NCBI GenBank assembly: GCA_902768325.1
Contig: CACXKY010000010.1
Location: 1 to 43,433, forward strand
Origin: Fibrobacter succinogenes
Lineage (GTDB): Bacteria; Fibrobacterota; Fibrobacteria; Fibrobacterales; Fibrobacteraceae
DNA: 43,433 nt
Reading direction: 5' to 3'
Below are positions 32,088 to 41,000 of this stretch, piece after piece (position 1 is the first letter of the stretch; every line of letters starts with the position of its first letter). The notes under the pieces are model-generated. The model saw only the letters and a list, made by a program, of their open reading frames with translations. It had not been told where the DNA came from and searched no databases. The position numbers were made by a program, and so were the translations under genes.

Positions 32088-35000
32088 ATGTCTATTTCTA
32101 AGAAGAACAAGAAAAACAAAACTGCTCAAAAGAATTACAAGATTGAATCGCTTGAACCGCGTTTCTTGATGGATGCTGCATCAGATGAGTCGTTCCAACA
32201 GTGGAAAAATGAACTCGAGTGCATTGTCATTCCTTCGTATTGGGATGACCAGAATACTAAGCAGTACAATGAGTACGTAAATAACAAAAATGTGAATGTA
32301 CAGGTAGAAGGCCTTTATAAGAACGGAGATGGAGCCCTTCAAAGAGCCTCTGTGTATGATTTTCTTGAATTTGATAAAAGCTGGGATAATAATATAAAGC
32401 TGGATGGAAAAACCATTGGCTCGCTGCTAGATTCTGTCAAGATGGATTTGACCGATAAAATGGAGGATATTTCCAAGACAACAAAAATCACTGCATCGGA
32501 ACTGAGTAAAAAAGTTAAATCAGGCAATACGGCGAAATATCTCTATGACACTTCGAAGTACTATGATGCAACGATTGCATACAAAAATGTTGCCTTGAAA
32601 AATGACAAACTGACAATCGATGTGAAGATCTCGTTTAATCTTAACTTGGATAGGGAACTTTATTACGATGTTGCCGGTATTATCAGTAATTATGATGAGA
32701 AAGTAAATGGAGAGATTGGTGGTGTAAAAGATTTTGGCGATAAATTTTTTACAGCCGATATTCATGACACGGATATTCAGATAGAGTCCAACTTTGATTT
32801 CGCCAAATATGAAAAGACCCTTGAATTTTCGTTTGTTTTGGATGGAAAGGCCGATAACGGTGTCGAACAGAAATCTTCGTTAGAGGTCAAAGCCAATTTT
32901 AGTGAAGAAAAAACTGATTATAAGGAAGGACGGATTGCAAGATTCGGTGTCCTTGATTTAGAAAACAACTCTAGTTCGGACAAGGACTTGATTTTGGGCA
33001 CGAAGTGGACTATTTCTGAAGGGAATAAGTCGACGGTTGTTTCGGATATTGGTGCTGATCTGTCATATAAAGTCAAGAGTGTCAAAAATGATTTTTCTGA
33101 GCAGATGATAAAGGAGGATACCTATAAAAAGACCCTCTATTCCAATGATGGACATTGGACTAATACTCAAATTGAAAAGTATGCGAATTTCTCAATGGGA
33201 AGGATTCTGGGAAAGCTTCAGGAATTGTCTGCAAAGCTGAATGCAATCCAGAATGGCGAATTTTATAATAACAATGTCGACTTTGCCCATCTGCTTGCTA
33301 CAAATACGCATTCGTTGCTTAATTTGTCTGCAATGTTCGAAGATGTAATCAATAATCCGCCAAATTCGCTTCAGGAGTTGATTGAGCGGATGAATGCATC
33401 CCCGTACAGGGTGCGGAATGATTTAAAAATAACGGTGACCAATGATAAGATTACCATTCCGTTTGATTTGAATTTTGCTGAGATTGAGTCTGATGTTGCT
33501 CTTGCGAAGGAAAGGCTTGAATCCCTTTTGCATGCGGAAATTCTGGAAAACAAAACGGTAAAGGTCAAATCGGCTGCAACGCTAAAATTTGATTTAATTG
33601 TTCCGCTCAATTCTCCTGAAATGGCTAAGAGTGGAAATACGCTCTTGCAACTGGGCCTTGACAAGACGGATGATCAGCTTGGTACTGTAATTGGAGCAAA
33701 AGCCCTGGTTGCGGACAAGATGGATTATTGTTTTAATGACAAGACTTCTCTTGAGGATTACGTAGGTGAAATTCTGCAAAATTGCAGCAGTAGAGGATAT
33801 AATGGTGTTGGCCAACTCCTGAAAAAAGAAAGCGTTTCGTATGCTTTGTGTTATGACCTGGATGCCAGTATGGCGAAATTGGGCATTACGGCGGAAAACG
33901 GAGCACGAAAATTTGATCCGACCAATTTGGTTGAATTCCAGGGAACGATCGCAAATAAAGGCCTTGTTCTTAAATGGGATAATGAATATAAGAAAATAAA
34001 TTACGGGAAGTTTACGTCTCAATCAAAAGATCGCGATATTGTTGGTAAGACGGTTGAGGAAAAACTGGATTCCGTGGCATCAACGTTGAATGCGATTTTT
34101 ACACAAACTGAAAATGAAGCCCTGAAGGATCTCAAGGCCGTTGCGTTTGACGATTGTGTTGTTATTCTTTTTGGTGTGAAGAATGTCGAGGCGAAATCTA
34201 CTGATAAGTCTTCTAAGGATACTGAAGAAGTAAAAGATATTTTGGCGGGACTCAAAGAAATTGCCTTCTTGAAAAGCGGTAAGACGAAATATGCTATTGA
34301 CAATCTTGAATTGAAGGAAATCTGGATTTCGAATGAGCTTCCTCCTCAGCACTATGATGAAAAAGCGGTAATGACTGTTACCTTTGGTAACACAACCTAT
34401 GACTTTGAATTTTCTGCAGGGTATTTTAATTCGGCAACATGCGTGGCCGATATCGCTGCATGCCTTCAGGAAAAAATCAATGCGAAGTTCCGTTGGAATA
34501 TTGTTGACAAAACCGGTAAAATTAGCTATGAACCGATTCACTTGTTTGTAGATTCTTCTGAAGGACGTGTAAGATTCGTCTCTCGGCAGGATTTTTCTAT
34601 TGATTTCCATGACAAGGCTTTTGCAGAATGGCTTGGCTTTGAAACGAGTGCGTTTGTAGTTGATGCAATGATGGATGAACATGCCATTATTGCTACGTCT
34701 TCTGACGAGGTTGACAAATTCCTTGAAAATAAGATTGTTGCAGAAAGTAAATTGGTCGCTGCGACTTTGCCTTCAATCGAATTGTATGTTTCCGTTGGCT
34801 CTCAAGAAAAAAAGATTACGGTGGATGCGAGCCAATTGAATAAATTGAAATGGACTTCGGAAGTTGCCGCAGTCTTGCAGTCTGCCATTAATAAAGCTTT
34901 TGGCTGGTCTAACGATAAGATCTTGCTTACGGTGGGTTCCTACAACGATTTGATTTTCTTCAGTTCCTCAGAAGATATTTCGATTGCTGCCCCGTTCGGT

Positions 35001-38000
35001 ACCACAATGACGAGACTTGGTTTTGATTATGTGGAATACAAGAATGTAGGAACTGAAACGCGTCTTTCCCGTCAGAGCTATAAAGAGTATTATTCCTCTG
35101 AAATTGGTCAAAAAGAAATAGACGCTTTGAATAATGTTTCGTCCGATATTAAAATATCCCTTGACTTCAAGAATGGTTCTTCTTTTTATATAGTGTGTGA
35201 AGAAGAAGAACTTGCTGAGATAGAAGACTTGGCGAGACTTGTATTCCTCATTAATGATAAGTTGAGCGAGGTTTATGCGGAAGGCTCTATGCCTCAGGTT
35301 GTTGCTGGCGAAGAAGATGGCTCTCTCTACTTCAGGTGCCACAACTCTTTCGTACTGCGTTTTGATTCCGAGGCCGATGCCAAGCTGTTTGGATTCGTAA
35401 ATCACCTGAAAAATGTTGGCAAAAATGGGCGAGAGGTCTTGGGCCTTTATGCTCAGGAAGAGTTTGAAGACAATGTAAAGACCGAGTGCATGGAAATAGG
35501 TGTGTCGGTCAATGGTAAGATAAGCAAATACCTAATTGACATTGGCTCTATCATAGATGATTATGCGTCCAAGAATGGTGTAAAGAATTGTACGCTTGAT
35601 GTCTTGGTCAAGAAAATTGTTGATGTATTGAATGCTAAAATAGGTCATGATTATTTTGGTGTTGATGTCGAAAAGGATGGAAGAAAACGTATTGGAATCA
35701 AGTCGGTGTCGGCTGATGTGTTGCTTGATTCAATAACCGATATCAATGGATATACTATTGCTTCTCTCCTTGGTTTGGCCGGTCAGTATGGCACGAATAC
35801 GGAGGATATGCGTAGTGATTTCTATGTTGAAGCTTCGCTAGTTGATGATTATCTTGAAGATTCGAAGGTTCCTCTCTTTACGAACTTTAATCTTGTTATA
35901 ACAAACAAGGTGGCAAACGATCAACAGGTCGTCCTTCCTGTACGTTATGGCGTAGTCGGCGAAAAACTCACCTTGGACTTGTCGAACGAAAAGTGTACGA
36001 CTACGATAAATAGCGGAAACACTAATTTCCGTATGAAAAACCTTGTTGGACCGGCCTACTTGTATAATTCGGATGCGGGCAGCCTTTTCCGATTGAATAC
36101 GGTTTCGGTTAATAAGGGGCTCGATGGCTTGAGTAAGGACCCTGGGGCGATTGCATATGGTCGGTACTATGATGTGGCAAGCATGAGCAGTACTGATGAT
36201 ACGGGAAATAAACAGAACCAAACTCGTACTGTTGGCGCTCAGTTCGTTAAGGAAAAAAATAATAAGATTTTCAATATCCCTGGCAACGCATTTTATGACT
36301 ATACCAAGGGAGATCTCTATTCGGATCTTTATGCCGCATGTAAATCTTGGATTGAAGAACTCTATGGCGCCAACGCTCCTGGTTGGGTAAATGCCCAATT
36401 CCCCGTGTTGGGAGACACGCTTTTAGAAATAATGGGCTTGCAACCTAAATTGGCTGAATTGGAAGCCCTGCTGAAGACGGACATGTCTTGTGATACTGTG
36501 CAGGAACTGGTTGCCTATATTACAGAAAAGACAGGGATAAAGACCACTGCAACCCTGCGGAATGGCGATTCAATTGTACTTGATTTTGTATGGAATACAA
36601 GTGTAAAGAATAAGCGTATTGAACTGGATCATCTTTACTTTAACCATGATAGCTTTGGCCTGACTGGTTTGTTTAAAACGTTCCTGAATGCGGACTTGAC
36701 TTTCTCTGCTCAGGTTGTTTTGAAGGAAAATGGTTATCTGCATCAGGTTGTAGGCACTCCAAGTAAGCCTTCGATTACGGGAACGGTTGATTTTGTTGCA
36801 AAGAATATCAGCGCTGACATGGTGGTCTACTCTGTAGAAAATGGTGTCCGCAAAGAGACCGAATTGCAGGTGGAATCGCAGACTGGTAAGGAAAGTAATA
36901 TTTTCTTCCGTGCGCAAGTAGGTAATGATCAAATTCTCATGAATGTGGGCGGTGAGCTGAATGTGTACCTTTATGGCGCACCTTCGGGTACTGTGAAGAT
37001 TAGTGTTGCCCAAGATAATAGCTATAACAATAAATCTTCATGGAACGGTAAATTGGAAGATAAATCGGGGTCCTTGATTTGTAAAACGGCGACCCCGAGT
37101 GCCGTTGTCGTGTGGAACAAGAATGGTACCGCAACACCGGATAAGAACATTCAAAAGGGTGATATTCTCCTTGATTTTACAGGCGTTAAAGATATTGAAC
37201 TGAAACAGTCTAGCTTGTTTGATAAGTTGAGGCGGTCGGTAGATGGCTTGAGCGATGTTGTTCGTCGTTTGCAGAGTAGCCTGAATGCTACTGTGATGAA
37301 CGAAGATATTCGCAATATTCCGCTTATCGGAGATTCTATCATAAATGTGGGCGACAGCCTCTCATTCCTTAACGATCGCTTCGTGGAACCGTTCCGTAAC
37401 TATGTTTACAAGAAAACAGAAGGTTTGAATGCCGGTGTCGTAGCCCAGAAGCTTTATACCATTTTGGGAGAGTATATTTCTCCCAATGCGGAAGGCGGCC
37501 TTTCTATATGTAACGATGATAGCCCGGTCAAATGGGCGAAAAAACCGTTCAATAGATATTACAAGGGTATACAATTCTTTGAATCCGAAGATGAAGCTTA
37601 TTGGCATATCCGTCTTCGTACGACTTATACTCTTGAAAAAGATGCCGACTTTGACCTTGGTTTCCCCGGATTGGGGCTTAAAGGCGAAGCTGGTGTCAAT
37701 ATTGTACTGGAATTAGAATTTGATTTCGGCTTTGGCTTCTCGCTGAAGGATGGCGCATTCTTGCTCTTGTCTAATGGACATGATGATGCTTCTAACAAAA
37801 ATGCCGAAAAAGCCGCTGTTGAAAAAGAATGGCCTAATGGTCCTACTGGCGCCGCACAAACGTCTACGGAAAAATTAAAGCACGCTGGAGACGACCTTAC
37901 CTTGGTTATTCGAGTTACGCCGAATGCTAGTTTGAAGGGATCGTTGGGCTTTTTGGCAATGAATGCCTCTGTGAATAAGAAAGAGATTATCCTTAGTCTA

Positions 38001-41000
38001 GGCTTGGATTTGAATGACGGCGATGGCTATAAGGAAAATGCGCTTGAAGATTGGGATAATGATGGGAAAGTCAATTCTGTTATCAAGTTCAGTGAACTGA
38101 TATCGAATCTTTCTCCCGAAGCGAACCTTCGTGGAAAAATGGACCTTGAAATTCCAATGATGCTTGGAATAGGCGGCTACGGAAAGAAGGCTCCCCATAT
38201 TGACACGCAATTCAACGTCAAGTGGCAATCGGAATTTGGTGACGGTTTTGGTCATCTAGAGAAAGTTGCTTTTGATAAGATTGTTTTTGATTGTGGTTCC
38301 TTTATTCAAGGTACGGTTGGTGGCTTGATCCAAAAAGTCAACAAGGTGATTGATCCGGTTCGTCCTTTGATAAAGTTCCTGCAGTCGGAAATCCCTGTGC
38401 TCAATAAACTTCCTGCGGGCAAGGTTAAGATGACTGTCCTTGACCTGATTAAGAAGTTTGGCGAACAAAAGGGCATGGACTTCGGATTCCTCGATGACAT
38501 TATTGAAATAGATAATGTCATGAAGAAAATGGAAGACATCGTTAATAAGGGCTATCAGATAGATGGTTGGGTTATCTACGAAAGGCCTTCGGACAAAACC
38601 AGTGCTGGCGGAAAACCGCAACAGGCGCCTTCGAATATGGGTGTGCTGAGGGCTGCTCCTGCATCGGGCTCTGATTCTGGGAATAGTTCGGATAAAAACT
38701 CGAACGGTATGGATTTCCTGAACGGGAAAATCACGAATGTAGATAAGTTCTTGACCGAAGACCTAAGCTCTCTGGGACTGACTGGAGGATGGGTTGATAG
38801 GTTGGGTAGCCTTTCATCGCTTGGTGGCAGTGGCTTAGGCTTGGGCGACGTTGTTGACTATACGAAAGATTTTGTCAATGACAAGGTTGACGTGGTTAAA
38901 TCGGCGGCAGAAAACTGGGCTGGAACGCATACCAGTATCCAAGTGCCTGAATTTGGCGGTAATTGGGAATTCCCGATCTTTGAAGAACCGACAACAGAGG
39001 TTATGAAACTTTTGATGGGCGGCCATGCGAACCTCGTTGTCTTCGACATGCGCCCGCTAAAGTTCAACTTTGACTGGCGCAAGAGTTTCCCGATTATTGG
39101 ACCTCTCTGTGCCGATGTCGGCTTCAACTTTGGTGTGGATATTGACCTGTGCTTCGGTTACGATACTTACGGCGTAGAACGCTGGGCTCAGTCGCACTTC
39201 AAGAATATTGGGGCCTTGATTGATGGCTTCTTTGTGGCTGATTGGGATCTCAAAACAGGCGAAGATGTCGCTGAAGTTGTGTTCCATTCTGGCGTAGTGG
39301 CTGGAGCCAGCATTTGTGGCAGATTCGGTGTCAATGTCGGTTTGAACTTGAATGTAAATCTTGATTTCAAGGATCCGAATGATGACGGCAAGATCCGCTT
39401 GGGTGAAATGGCAGAAATGTTGTCGCTGAATCCGCTGGATACCTTTGATGTCTCGGCCACGATTAGCGCTCGTGCATACGCTTATCTCGATATCGTGTTC
39501 TACCGCAAGGAATGGACGTTGTGGAGCAGTGGCGCGTTTGAACTCTTCAATACGGCAAGTAAACAAAACGCTAATTTGGCAACACATAGCGGTGAAAACC
39601 TCATTGTCAACGTAGGTGAGTATGCCAAGGAAAATGGCATCGATGGAGCCAATAAAGATGGTGATGAAGAAGTTGAGGTGAATATCACTAATTCAACTAC
39701 GGTTGAGATTATCCTGAAAAAAGGTGAAAAAACACTAGCTTCTAGGACATATAAAAAGATAAGCGAAAATAATCTCTGTATCTATGCCGGAGAAGGTATG
39801 GATAAGATTACGATTACCAGTGAAGGAAACGCGGATCTGAATGTCTTTGTATATGGTGGTAATGGAAATGATTCAGTCGATTTGAGTGGCCTTTCTATTG
39901 CAGACGGATGCTGCGCTATGGTTGTCGGTTCGAAGGGAATGGACACCATACAAGGTGTGGCTTCCGGTGTGGACTATTTGTTTGGCGATGCAGGCTATCT
40001 GACCTTTACGCCCGAATCGGAGGGTAAAAAGAAAAAGACTGTAGCGCAGGCAATTGCTTACCCGACAGATGCTGGCGCTGTTGACATTATTGTGGGCGCA
40101 AATATTGAGGATGAGAAAAAGCCCCAACCGACGAATTACATCTTCGGAGGTGACGGAAGCGACTTTATTGTCGGTGGTTCCGGTGAAAACGTCATCTTTG
40201 GCGACTTTGGCCGCTTGAAGAATGAAAACGGGACGTTTGTTGCCGACCGTCACGATACCTTCGATGAAGGTGGTGATGACTTGGTATATGGCAGAGGTGG
40301 TATTGACCATATTTATGGCGGTGCCGGCAATGATATGATTCATGCTAATGGTGGCAATGACGAAGTCTATGGTGGCCAGGGAAACGATGTTATCTATGGC
40401 GGCTCCGGCAACGACGCCATTTATGGCGGTGATGGTACGGACGTTATCTTTGGCGATGCGCCGTTCAAGTCGGACTTGCTTATAGCACGCAGTGATAATG
40501 GCGAAGGCTCTATGTTGCCGTATAGCTTTGTTCCGCACGATTTGAAGGGAATGGTGGATGCTCTCGGAAACTGCATTAGCCCATTCTTTATTGTAGAAAC
40601 GGAAAAAATTGACGGAGTGGAAACCAAAATTGATGAGATAAGGCTGTTTGACTTTGTCGAGGGATATGTTGATCGGGCTTTCCCTGTATCGAAAAATCAG
40701 ACGGATGAGACTCAGCTAAAAATAGAGAAACTCGTTAATCAGAGTCGGAAAATTGTGCTGGGAGCACTTGCATATGAAGAAACTTCTCCCACTAACGGTT
40801 CCGACGTAATTGATGGCGGTAATGGTGCCGATGTCATTTTCGGTGATGACGGCAGGAACGCTGCTGACATTGGTAAGGAAGCTCCTACGGTTAGCCGAGA
40901 CGTTATTAAGGGCGGTGCCGGGAACGACTTTATCGATGGCGATGCCGGGGACGATATGATTGATGGCGGCAGCGGCATGGACGTCGTTTATGGTGGCCAA

